From positions 2,060 to 7,561 of the forward strand of contig DDBN01000084.1 of assembly GCA_002333145.1 (NCBI GenBank): DNA of 5,502 bases, written 5' to 3'. Every line of letters begins with the position of its first letter. Positions within the stretch are counted from its first letter, which is position 1. Shown here piece after piece: positions 1-5,502 of the stretch. This stretch comes from Moraxellaceae bacterium UBA2031. GTDB lineage: Bacteria; Pseudomonadota; Gammaproteobacteria; Pseudomonadales; Moraxellaceae. Below the pieces are notes generated by a model, which did not search any database, had not been told where the DNA came from, and was given only the letters and a program-made list of their open reading frames with translations. A program made the position numbers and the translations under genes.

Positions 1-42
1 GCCTTTGGCGCCGGATGCTAATAAACAACGTCGGATACTGAC
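1..42. other. Unassigned leader or tail of an upstream gene
   Basis: These bases precede pdxA. In most gammaproteobacteria surA lies immediately upstream of pdxA, so they could hold the end of surA or the spacer after it. One plus-strand frame stays open to a TGA at 39-41, one base before the pdxA ATG, and another stops at a double TAA at 19-24. Neither short peptide resembles a SurA C terminus that I recognise, so no gene is called. I see no convincing promoter and no strong Shine-Dalgarno sequence here. pdxA translation may therefore rely on coupling to an upstream gene. Confidence 0.3.
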
Positions 43-1032
43 ATGCCCCTGCCCCGCATTGCCTTGACACCTGGAGAGCCCGCCGGCATTGGTCCCGACC
101 TAATCGTCTCGTTAGCTCAGACGGAACGCGCTGCCGAACTGATCGCCATTGCCGATCCCGATCTCCTGTTGTTGCGCGCCGCACAGTTAGGTCTGCCACT
201 GCGACTGCATCCCTTCGATAAAAATACATCACGCCCGCACAAGGCCGGCGAGCTATCCATTATTTCTGCATCACTGGTAGCCCCAGCACTGCCCGGACAA
301 CTGAACGTTAAAAATGGCCTGTATGTTCTGGAGACTTTGCGTATCGCGGGTGCCGGCTGCCTCGATAACACCTTTGATGCCGTAGTGACTGCCCCGGTGC
401 AAAAGTCGGTCATCAACAAGGCTGGTGTTGCTTTTAGTGGCCATACTGAATTCTTTCAGGAACAGGCCGGTGTGGCTCGCGTGGTCATGATGCTGGCCTG
501 CCCTGGTCTGCGCGTGGCGTTAGCCACAACCCATCTACCCCTGCGAGAGGTGGCCGACGCCATCACCATCAAGCGTTTGCATGAAGTTTTGGCTATTCTC
601 GTTTCCGATTTGCGCCAGAAGTTCGGCATCGTTCGTCCCCGCATTCTTATCGCGGGGCTAAATCCCCATGCCGGTGAGTCTGGGCATCTGGGTCGCGAAG
701 AAATTGACACCATCATTCCGGCGCTAGAGTCCTTCCCTGATCGTGACTGCGACCTGATTGGACCGCTGCCAGCAGATACTTTATTTACACCAAAGTATCT
801 GGAGCACGCAGATGCCGTGCTGGCGATGTATCATGATCAAGGATTACCCGTGCTAAAGCACAAAGGCTTTGGCAATGCCGTTAACATCACGCTGGGCTTG
901 CCCTATATCCGTACCTCGGTTGATCACGGTACGGCACTCGATTTAGCCGGCACCGGTCGTGCCGACAGTGGCAGCCTTGAGGCCGCCCTGCAATGCGCTC
1001 TCGATATGATTGCCGCCAGGAGATTTGCATGA
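43..1032 (+). CDS. pdxA: 4-hydroxythreonine-4-phosphate dehydrogenase PdxA
   Basis: Cytoplasmic, metal-dependent, NAD-linked dehydrogenase of the DXP-dependent pyridoxal 5'-phosphate pathway. It oxidises 4-phosphohydroxy-L-threonine, and the product decarboxylates to the aminoketone that PdxJ uses. The protein is 329 aa, the same length as E. coli PdxA. The N terminus carries the family signature TPGEPAGIGPDL (residues 9-20), followed by GHTEFFQ at 133-139. The three metal-ligand histidines are visible as H164 (in TTHLPL), H209 (in GLNPHAGESGH) and H264 (in MYHDQG). They sit at a constant offset of two from E. coli H166, H211 and H266, so the enzyme looks intact. The ATG at 43 is chosen because it places the signature at its usual distance from the N terminus, although no strong ribosome-binding site precedes it. 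The stop overlaps the rsmA start by four bases (ATGA), which implies translational coupling. Confidence 0.97.
   Translation: MPLPRIALTPGEPAGIGPDLIVSLAQTERAAELIAIADPDLLLLRAAQLGLPLRLHPFDKNTSRPHKAGELSIISASLVAPALPGQLNVKNGLYVLETLRIAGAGCLDNTFDAVVTAPVQKSVINKAGVAFSGHTEFFQEQAGVARVVMMLACPGLRVALATTHLPLREVADAITIKRLHEVLAILVSDLRQKFGIVRPRILIAGLNPHAGESGHLGREEIDTIIPALESFPDRDCDLIGPLPADTLFTPKYLEHADAVLAMYHDQGLPVLKHKGFGNAVNITLGLPYIRTSVDHGTALDLAGTGRADSGSLEAALQCALDMIAARRFA
1018..1022 (+). promoter_or_regulatory. Shine-Dalgarno sequence of rsmA
   Basis: AGGAG lies six bases upstream of the ATG at 1029, inside the last codons of pdxA. It fixes the rsmA start at 1029. An in-frame start at 993 would add 12 residues that are unlike the family and have no such site. 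Confidence 0.8.
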
Positions 1033-1850
1033 GCCGCCGTGTTGACGGTCATTTGGCGCGCAAGCGCTTCGGACAGAACTTCCTGACCGATGAACGCATT
1101 ATCTCCGCCATCGTTGCGGCTTTTGCGCCCGTGCGCGGCCAGAACGTGGTGGAAATCGGCCCCGGCCTAGGTGCTATTACCCGTGAACTGCTCGCGCATC
1201 TCGGCAAAGTACATGTGGTAGAACTTGACCGCGATCTGGCGGCTGCGTTGCCAATACGGCTGATGAACGAAGGCGAGCTCATCGTGCATCAGTCAGATGC
1301 CCTCAAGTTTGATTTTCGCTCACTGGCGACCGGTCCACACAGCCTGCGCGTGATCGGTAATTTGCCGTACAACATTTCCACTCCCATTCTCTTTTATTTG
1401 CTCAGCCAAGCGGATGTCATCGCCGACATGACCTTTATGCTGCAAAAAGAAGTGGTCGAGCGCATGGTGGCGGAACCGGGCAACGGCGATTACGGTCGCC
1501 TGTCCGTGATGCTGCAGTATCGCTGCAATGTGGAATGGCTGCTGCACGTGCCACCGGAGTCCTTCAGCCCTGCCCCCAAGGTAGATTCTGCCGTGGTCCG
1601 CCTGACCCCCCACACCACCGCACGCCATTCCTGCCACGATGAGCAGCGCTTGCAGCAACTGCTGACGGCGGCATTTAATATGCGTCGCAAGACGCTGCGT
1701 AATGCCCTTAAAGGACTGATTCCTGCAGAATGGCTGGACGAGGCCGGTATCGATGCCGGCCTGCGTCCGGAAGAAGTCAGTGTTACCGAATGGGTCGCGC
1801 TGGCGAATCGCTTAGCCACACAAGATCAAGGTAAAAACGATCCCACATGA
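1029..1850 (+). CDS. rsmA: 16S rRNA (adenine1518/1519-N6)-dimethyltransferase RsmA (KsgA)
   Basis: SAM-dependent rRNA methyltransferase that dimethylates two adjacent adenines in the loop of 16S rRNA helix 45. It acts as a late checkpoint of 30S assembly in the cytoplasm; loss of the family member gives kasugamycin resistance. From the ATG at 1029 the protein is 273 aa, equal to E. coli KsgA. Visible motifs, in order, are KRFGQNFL (12-19), the SAM-binding motif EIGPGLGAIT (42-51), the ribose-binding acidic residue E65 in VVELD, the catalytic NLPYNIS motif (111-117), and FSPAPKVDSAVVRL (179-192). The conserved C-terminal stretch NMRRKTLRNALKGL (217-230) follows. Nothing is missing. The start overlaps the pdxA stop and the stop overlaps the apaG start, each by four bases (ATGA), so the three genes are probably one coupled transcript. 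Confidence 0.97.
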   Translation: MSRRVDGHLARKRFGQNFLTDERIISAIVAAFAPVRGQNVVEIGPGLGAITRELLAHLGKVHVVELDRDLAAALPIRLMNEGELIVHQSDALKFDFRSLATGPHSLRVIGNLPYNISTPILFYLLSQADVIADMTFMLQKEVVERMVAEPGNGDYGRLSVMLQYRCNVEWLLHVPPESFSPAPKVDSAVVRLTPHTTARHSCHDEQRLQQLLTAAFNMRRKTLRNALKGLIPAEWLDEAGIDAGLRPEEVSVTEWVALANRLATQDQGKNDPT

Positions 1851-2239
1851 ATAACGACACCATCACGCACGAGCACGACATTCGTGTGCAGGTTAAAACT
1901 GAATACTTGCCCGAGCAAAGCAATCCGGCCGAGTCCCGCTATGTCTTTGCGTACCACATCACGATCACCAATGAAGGCTCACAGCCGGCCCGCCTGCTCA
2001 CCCGGCACTGGGTCATCATGGACGGTGAGGCACGCACACAAGAAGTGCGCGGTGATGGCGTTGTGGGCGAACAGCCGCGGCTCACCCCCGGTGAATCCTA
2101 TGAATACACCAGCGGCACGGTGCTCGACACCCCAGTAGGCAGCATGCATGGCTCCTACGGCATGATTGACGAGGCGGGACAGCATTTTGATGCCGCCATC
2201 CCCGCCTTCACGCTCGCTATTCCTCGCGTGCTTCACTGA
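1847..2239 (+). CDS. apaG: ApaG family protein (DUF525, function unresolved)
   Basis: Small cytoplasmic beta-sandwich protein of the ApaG/DUF525 family, 130 aa against about 125 in E. coli. Its biochemical role is not established. It was named for its position next to apaH and is also called CorD for a cobalt/magnesium phenotype. The diagnostic motifs are present: RYVFAYHITITNEG (31-44), LLTRHWVI (50-57), RGDGVVGEQP (68-77), PGESYEYTSG (81-90) and GSMHGSY (98-104). The ATG at 1847 overlaps the rsmA stop. Only a weak AAGGT (1828-1832) lies upstream, at a long spacing of 14 bases, so initiation probably depends on ribosomes finishing rsmA. apaH follows after 10 bases. The family assignment is firm, but no specific function is inferred from the sequence. 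Confidence 0.95.
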   Translation: MNNDTITHEHDIRVQVKTEYLPEQSNPAESRYVFAYHITITNEGSQPARLLTRHWVIMDGEARTQEVRGDGVVGEQPRLTPGESYEYTSGTVLDTPVGSMHGSYGMIDEAGQHFDAAIPAFTLAIPRVLH

Positions 2240-2249
2240 GTCTTGGGCC

Positions 2250-3074
2250 ATGGCACTGTATGCAATTGGTGATGTGCAAGGCTGCCTTGAAGCACTGCAG
2301 GATCTGCTCGACACCATCGCATTCAATCCGACACATGATCGCCTCTGGTTTGCCGGCGATCTGGTCGCACGCGGCCCCGACTCGTTAGGCGTTCTACGAT
2401 TTATTCGCAGCCTTGGCGATGCCGCAGAAAGTGTTCTGGGTAATCATGACCTGCATCTGATTGCGGCCCGTTATGGCGCAGCAACGCCGAAGAAAAAAGA
2501 CAAAACCCAGGCCATCTTCGATGCCCCGGATGGTGCAGCGTTACTGGACTGGCTGCAGCAACGGCCAATGCTGCTAGAAAGCACTGAGCACGAATGCGTT
2601 CTTACGCATGCCGGCATTCCTCCGGACTGGTCTCTGGATGAAGCACGCGCCTGTGCACAGGACGTTGAAAGCGCCTTGCGCAGCAACGGCATTCACGCCT
2701 TTATTGCCGACATGTACGGCAATGAGCCTGCCCGCTGGTCAAACGACCTGACCGGTACTACTCGCCTGCGTGTGATTACCAACTACCTCACGCGTATGCG
2801 TCTGCTTACGCCAACCGGTGGCCTCGACTTCGACTTCAAAGAAGAATTGGCTACTGCTCCTGAGGGCTACACGCCCTGGTTCATGCACCCCGCCCCTCGC
2901 TTAACATCTGGTCGTGTGCTTTTTGGGCATTGGGCCGCGCTAAACGGTGAAACAGGCAACCCACGCTATATCGGACTGGATTCCGGTTGCGTCTGGGGTG
3001 GCCAGCTCACCGCGTATCGCGTGGATGATGGCCAATTTTTCAGTAGCACGCGTGGCTGCGTCAGCTGCTCTTGA
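2250..3074 (+). CDS. apaH: Symmetrical bis(5'-nucleosyl)-tetraphosphatase ApaH
   Basis: Metallophosphoesterase that splits diadenosine tetraphosphate (Ap4A) into two ADP. In enterobacteria it also removes Np4 caps from RNA. It is cytoplasmic, 274 aa, close to the roughly 280 aa of E. coli. Metal-site motifs run in order: GDVQGC (7-12, D8), AGDLVARGP (35-43, D37), LGNHD (63-67), LTHAG (118-122, H120) and FGHW (225-228, H227). ApaH-specific stretches NDLTGTTRLR (165-174) and NYLTRMR (178-184) are also present. Motif 1 has Q10 where E. coli has His. The protein ends with an unusual CVSC (270-273). The ATG at 2250 gives the usual start MALYAIGDVQG. The same frame is open further upstream, but that part overlaps apaG and matches nothing in the family. 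The ribosome-binding site is weak, a GAG touching the apaG stop, which again suggests coupling. Confidence 0.96.
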   Translation: MALYAIGDVQGCLEALQDLLDTIAFNPTHDRLWFAGDLVARGPDSLGVLRFIRSLGDAAESVLGNHDLHLIAARYGAATPKKKDKTQAIFDAPDGAALLDWLQQRPMLLESTEHECVLTHAGIPPDWSLDEARACAQDVESALRSNGIHAFIADMYGNEPARWSNDLTGTTRLRVITNYLTRMRLLTPTGGLDFDFKEELATAPEGYTPWFMHPAPRLTSGRVLFGHWAALNGETGNPRYIGLDSGCVWGGQLTAYRVDDGQFFSSTRGCVSCS

Positions 3075-3109
3075 ATTTGTTATCGTCTTTAGCGCATCTG
3101 TCAGGTTGA

Positions 3110-3144
3110 ACGTTGCTGTGTATCCGATACGCTGTGAGCAACGT
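3110..3144 (+). repeat. Bulged stem-loop in the apaH-cca gap
   Basis: Inverted repeat in the only sizeable gap of the plus-strand run. ACGTTGCT (3110-3117) is perfectly complementary to AGCAACGT (3137-3144). Inside it, GTGTAT (3118-3123) can pair with ATACGC (3127-3132) using one G-U pair, leaving a CCG loop and a four-base bulge on the 3' side (3133-3136). No T-run follows, so it is not a canonical Rho-independent terminator. It ends 23 bases before the cca ATG. It could be an mRNA-stabilising or processing element separating apaH from cca, or a weak attenuator. The pairing is read directly from the sequence; the role is not known. Confidence 0.5.
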
Positions 3145-3167
3145 ATGACGCTTCAACGGAATACCCC

Positions 3168-4430
3168 ATGAAAATCTATCTGGTCGGCGGCGCTGTCCGT
3201 GACTCCTTGCTGGGCCGTCCTGTTCACGAAAAGGACTGGGTCGTGGTGGGCGCGCACCCAGAGGAACTGACAAGCCAAGGCTACCGTGCCGTCGGCAAGG
3301 ATTTTCCCGTCTTCCTGCACCCTGAAACGCAAGAGGAATACGCCCTCGCCCGTACCGAGCGTAAATCCGGTAGCGGCCACACCGGTTTTATCTGTGCATT
3401 TTCTCCGGATATCACATTGGAAGAGGATCTGATTCGGCGTGACCTGACCGTAAATGCCATGGCGCAAGACAGCGACGGCACAATCATTGATCCCTACGGT
3501 GGTCATCAGGACCTCGATGCACGCCTGCTGCGTCATGTATCACCGGCATTTCGTGAAGACCCGCTGCGTGTATTTCGCGTGGCCCGTTTCGCCGCTCGTT
3601 ATGCGTATCTCGGTTTTCGTATCGCCGATGAAACACTGCAACTGATGCAGGACATGAGTGCAAGCGGCGAGCTCAACAGCCTTACGCCAGAACGCGTCTG
3701 GAAAGAAACCGAACGTGCTCTCGGCGAAGATGCGCCCGATGTTTATATTCAGGTACTGCGCGACTGTGGTGCGTTGGCCATTTGGTTTCAGGAAATTGAT
3801 CGCTTGTTTGGCGTACCACAGCGTGCGGAATATCACCCTGAAATCGATACCGGCATTCACACACTCATGAGCCTGCGTATCGCCACACAGCTTTCCCCCA
3901 AAGCCCATGTGCGCTTTGCAGCGCTCGTGCATGATCTTGGCAAAGGGGATACGCCTGCCAGCGATTGGCCCCGCCATATCGGCCATGAAGAGCGTGGGGT
4001 TGCACGCGTTCGTGAATTATCGCAACGGCTGCGCGCACCAAAGGATTTTCAGGCCCTGGGCGAACAGGCTTCACGCTTCCATCTCGATATTCATCGCGCG
4101 GCCGAACTACGCCCCAGCACCATCCTGCGCAAGCTGGTAAAAATGGATGTTTTGCGCCGCCCGGAGCGTTTTACTGAACTGCTGCTGGTTTGCGAAGCGG
4201 ATGCTCGTGGTCGGCTAGGGCTAGAAGACCGGCGCTACACCGCATCACTTTTTTGGCAGGGCGCACTGACCGCGGTAAAAACAGTTTCACCCGCGACACT
4301 GCAAGCAAAAGGCCTGGAAGGCACTGCCTTTATCGAGGCGTTAGAGACAGCACGAGAGCAGGCCTTGCATGAATGGCGCGAGCATTGGCTACAACAAACT
4401 GCACAGGAGTCCTCTGGCCATGTCTGCTGA
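3168..4430 (+). CDS. cca: Multifunctional CCA tRNA nucleotidyltransferase with HD domain
   Basis: Class II nucleotidyltransferase that adds or repairs the 3'-terminal CCA of tRNA without a nucleic-acid template. The E. coli-type enzyme also carries an HD domain with phosphatase and 2',3'-cyclic phosphodiesterase activity. The protein is 420 aa against 412 in E. coli. The head domain shows GGAVRD (7-12), the catalytic carboxylate region EKDWVVVG (21-28), FPVFLHPETQEEYALARTER (46-65) and RRDLTVNAMA (90-99). The nucleotide-recognition motif EDPLR (130-134) leads into RVARFAARY (137-145). The HD domain has H255-D256 in LVHDLGKG, with H270 and H273 following. The usual DxD reads ExD here (E21, D23). 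The ATG at 3168 matches the family N terminus MKIYLVGGAVRD; only a short GGA (3158-3160) stands in for a ribosome-binding site. It follows apaH after 93 bases and overlaps folM by 11 bases. Confidence 0.97.
   Translation: MKIYLVGGAVRDSLLGRPVHEKDWVVVGAHPEELTSQGYRAVGKDFPVFLHPETQEEYALARTERKSGSGHTGFICAFSPDITLEEDLIRRDLTVNAMAQDSDGTIIDPYGGHQDLDARLLRHVSPAFREDPLRVFRVARFAARYAYLGFRIADETLQLMQDMSASGELNSLTPERVWKETERALGEDAPDVYIQVLRDCGALAIWFQEIDRLFGVPQRAEYHPEIDTGIHTLMSLRIATQLSPKAHVRFAALVHDLGKGDTPASDWPRHIGHEERGVARVRELSQRLRAPKDFQALGEQASRFHLDIHRAAELRPSTILRKLVKMDVLRRPERFTELLLVCEADARGRLGLEDRRYTASLFWQGALTAVKTVSPATLQAKGLEGTAFIEALETAREQALHEWREHWLQQTAQESSGHVC
4405..4409 (+). promoter_or_regulatory. Shine-Dalgarno sequence of the folM-like gene
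   Basis: AGGAG lies ten bases upstream of the ATG at 4420, within the end of cca. It supports that start over the in-frame ATG at 4369. The earlier start would add 17 residues lying wholly inside cca and unlike a short-chain dehydrogenase N terminus. Confidence 0.65.
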
Positions 4431-5172
4431 TCTGCCGAGTAACACACGCAAAGTCGTCTTGATTACAGGAGCGGCTATACGACTGGGGGCCGCGACCGCC
4501 CGCTTATTGCACCAGCGCGGCTGGAATATCATCGTGCATTGCCGTCAGTCACGAGAAAAAGCAGATGAGCTGGCCGCAGAGCTGCAAGTTCTACGCGATG
4601 ATTCCTGTCATGTTCTGCAGGCCGATCTGGCCAAGGATGATGATATTGCCTGGCTTGCGCAGGAAAGCCGGCATATTTGGGGCCGAGTGGATGCGCTCAT
4701 CAACAATGCCTCCAGCTTTTACCCCACACCGATAGACAGCATTACCTCCGCTGACTGGGACGACCTGTTTTCCAGCAATGCCCGTGCCCCGCTATTTCTC
4801 GCTCAGGCGCTTGCCCCAGAGCTAAAAAAACGGCGCGGCGCCATTGTAAACATGATTGATATTCACGCGGAAAGGCCACTGAAAAATCACACGGTGTACT
4901 GCATGGCCAAGGCCGGGCACGCCATGCTGACCGCATCACTGGCAAAAGAACTGGCGCCAGAAGTACGGGTGAACGGTGTTGCCCCCGGTGCCATTCTTTG
5001 GCCCAGCTCCGGTAATGTCAGTGAAGAGCACCAGGCTAAAGTGCTCAGCGATATCCCATTACAATGCTTGGGCACACCCGATGATATTGCCCGCACCATC
5101 GCCTTCTTACTGGAAGATGCGCCCTACATTACCGGGCAAATTATTGCCGTAGACGGCGGGCGCAGTCTTTAG
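4420..5172 (+). CDS. folM: FolM-type pteridine reductase (short-chain dehydrogenase)
   Basis: NADPH-dependent short-chain dehydrogenase/reductase, 250 aa, probably reducing dihydromonapterin or other pterins and, as a side activity, dihydrofolate. The features that separate pteridine reductases from ordinary SDRs are visible. The glycine-rich loop reads TGAAIRLG (16-23), with Arg where most SDRs have Gly. HCRQS (40-44) is the likely NADPH 2'-phosphate site. NNASSFYPTP (95-104) is typical of the family. The catalytic set is D147, Y160 and K164, with Asp in place of the usual SDR Ser and the same 13-residue D-to-Y spacing as Leishmania PTR1 (D181, Y194). APGAILWP (188-195) and the C-terminal VDGG (244-247) complete the fold. 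Its start overlaps the end of cca, implying coupled translation. The family is clear, but the exact substrate (monapterin, biopterin or folate) cannot be read from sequence. Confidence 0.88.
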   Translation: MSADLPSNTRKVVLITGAAIRLGAATARLLHQRGWNIIVHCRQSREKADELAAELQVLRDDSCHVLQADLAKDDDIAWLAQESRHIWGRVDALINNASSFYPTPIDSITSADWDDLFSSNARAPLFLAQALAPELKKRRGAIVNMIDIHAERPLKNHTVYCMAKAGHAMLTASLAKELAPEVRVNGVAPGAILWPSSGNVSEEHQAKVLSDIPLQCLGTPDDIARTIAFLLEDAPYITGQIIAVDGGRSL

Positions 5173-5178
5173 AAATAA

Positions 5179-5502
5179 TCAGGCCGATGCGCGCATCAGG
5201 TGCTGCTCAAGCGCTGCACGCAATTCAGACGTCAGCAGTTCGCTTCTTTGTGTCGCATAATTAAACGCAACTTGAACTGCACGGCCCTTAGCGACCAGCC
5301 TATCGTTCTGCCATGCCTCCTGAGCCACGACGAAAGACGAATTACCGATCTTCTCGATGCCGGTCAGCAGCAACACATCGTGCCCATAATGTGTCTGCGC
5401 CACATAATCGACTTCGACTTTTGCCAGAATCAAATTCCATTTATCCAGATTAAGTTCAGGATTAAACAGGCGAAAAACTGGTTCACGTGATGCCTCAAAC
5501 CA
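5179..5502 (-). CDS. Acyl-CoA thioesterase, 4HBT hotdog family (5' end cut off)
   Basis: C-terminal 107 residues of a minus-strand gene whose start lies beyond the right edge; the frame is open to base 5502. The stop is TGA at 5181-5179. The visible part begins with WFEASREPVFRLFNPE, the helix that follows the active-site loop in YbgC/FadM-like thioesterases. It continues with beta strands including LILAKVEVDYVAQ, HYGHDVLLLTGIEKIG and SFVVAQEAW, the pattern of a hotdog fold. These enzymes hydrolyse acyl-CoA thioesters in the cytoplasm. The catalytic aspartate, usually in a D..GHVNN-like loop near the N terminus, would lie outside the window, so activity cannot be confirmed. The substrate is unknown. 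The gene converges on folM with six bases between the stop codons and belongs to a separate transcript. An in-frame TTG at 5433 is not the start, because family-like sequence continues upstream of it. Confidence 0.85.
   Translation of the reverse strand, partial: WFEASREPVFRLFNPELNLDKWNLILAKVEVDYVAQTHYGHDVLLLTGIEKIGNSSFVVAQEAWQNDRLVAKGRAVQVAFNYATQRSELLTSELRAALEQHLMRASA
5186..5197. repeat. 12-base perfect palindrome at the convergent gene ends
   Basis: GATGCGCGCATC reads the same on both strands and lies within the last codons of the thioesterase, 14 bases past the folM stop. Read on the minus strand it is followed after a few bases by the T-rich ATTATTTCT, so it could act as a weak terminator for the thioesterase gene. 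On the plus strand no T-run follows. The stem is short, four to five base pairs, so a terminator role is only tentative. Its coding context may explain it by chance. Confidence 0.25.

Noticed and set aside
1606..1611. C6 run in rsmA as a phase-variation tract
   Set aside because: Six bases is short for slippage, the frame is intact, and phase variation of a housekeeping rRNA methyltransferase is unlikely.
2166..2249. In-frame upstream extension of apaH
   Set aside because: It starts at a TTG inside apaG and encodes 28 residues unlike ApaH. The ATG at 2250 gives the conserved N terminus.
3098..3133. Possible sigma-70 promoter for cca (CTGTCA or TTGAAC with TATCCG or TACGCT)
   Set aside because: The -10 candidates match only three of six consensus positions and overlap the stem-loop, so the match is no better than chance.
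3133..3150. TGTGA half-site resembling a CRP site
   Set aside because: The second half reads TATGA rather than TCACA, so the symmetric site is absent.
3153..3536. Minus-strand open frame of 127 codons across the cca start
   Set aside because: It is antisense to the conserved N-terminal domain of Cca and resembles no known family, so it is treated as a shadow frame.
3540..3986. Minus-strand open frame of 148 codons inside cca
   Set aside because: It lies antisense to a well-supported cca gene, has no recognisable motif, and is the kind of frame that GC-rich codon use leaves open on the opposite strand.
1..5502. Mobile element, CRISPR array, defence or toxin-antitoxin system
   Set aside because: I found no transposase, integrase, direct-repeat array, tRNA gene or unknown gene pair. 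Nearly every base belongs to a recognised housekeeping gene.

Overview
This window is a compact stretch of gammaproteobacterial chromosome made almost entirely of housekeeping genes. The plus strand carries pdxA, rsmA (ksgA), apaG, apaH, cca and a folM-type pteridine reductase. A hotdog-fold acyl-CoA thioesterase on the minus strand is cut by the right edge. The order pdxA-rsmA-apaG-apaH is the classic gammaproteobacterial block that normally follows lptD-surA. The proteins have the lengths and motifs of their E. coli or Pseudomonas counterparts. Moderately high GC, the HD-domain type of Cca and a FolM-like reductase beside cca point to a Pseudomonas/Oceanospirillales-like gammaproteobacterium rather than an enteric one. 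The genus cannot be named from this sequence.

Layout: bases 1-42 are a short leader or the unrecognised end of an upstream gene. Bases 43-3074 form a tight run: pdxA and rsmA share ATGA, rsmA and apaG share ATGA, and apaG and apaH are 10 bases apart. A 93-base gap (3075-3167) holds a bulged stem-loop and then cca. The cca and folM genes overlap by 11 bases. folM and the thioesterase converge with only 6 bases between their stop codons, so any terminator there must lie inside coding sequence.

How the genes fit together: PdxA makes a pyridoxal-phosphate precursor. RsmA dimethylates 16S rRNA during small-subunit maturation. ApaH hydrolyses Ap4A, which is produced by aminoacyl-tRNA synthetases, and ApaG is its partner of unknown function. 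Cca completes or repairs tRNA 3' CCA ends. FolM reduces pterins or dihydrofolate. The shared theme is translation and cofactor housekeeping, linked by translational coupling rather than one pathway.

I found no RNA gene, insertion sequence, phage gene, CRISPR array, toxin-antitoxin pair or defence gene, and I see no evidence of an undescribed system. The points worth a second look are small: acidic or polar substitutions in the ApaH and Cca metal-site motifs, the apaH-cca stem-loop, an A7 slippery heptamer in folM, a C-terminal CxxC in ApaH, and a palindrome at the convergent gene ends.
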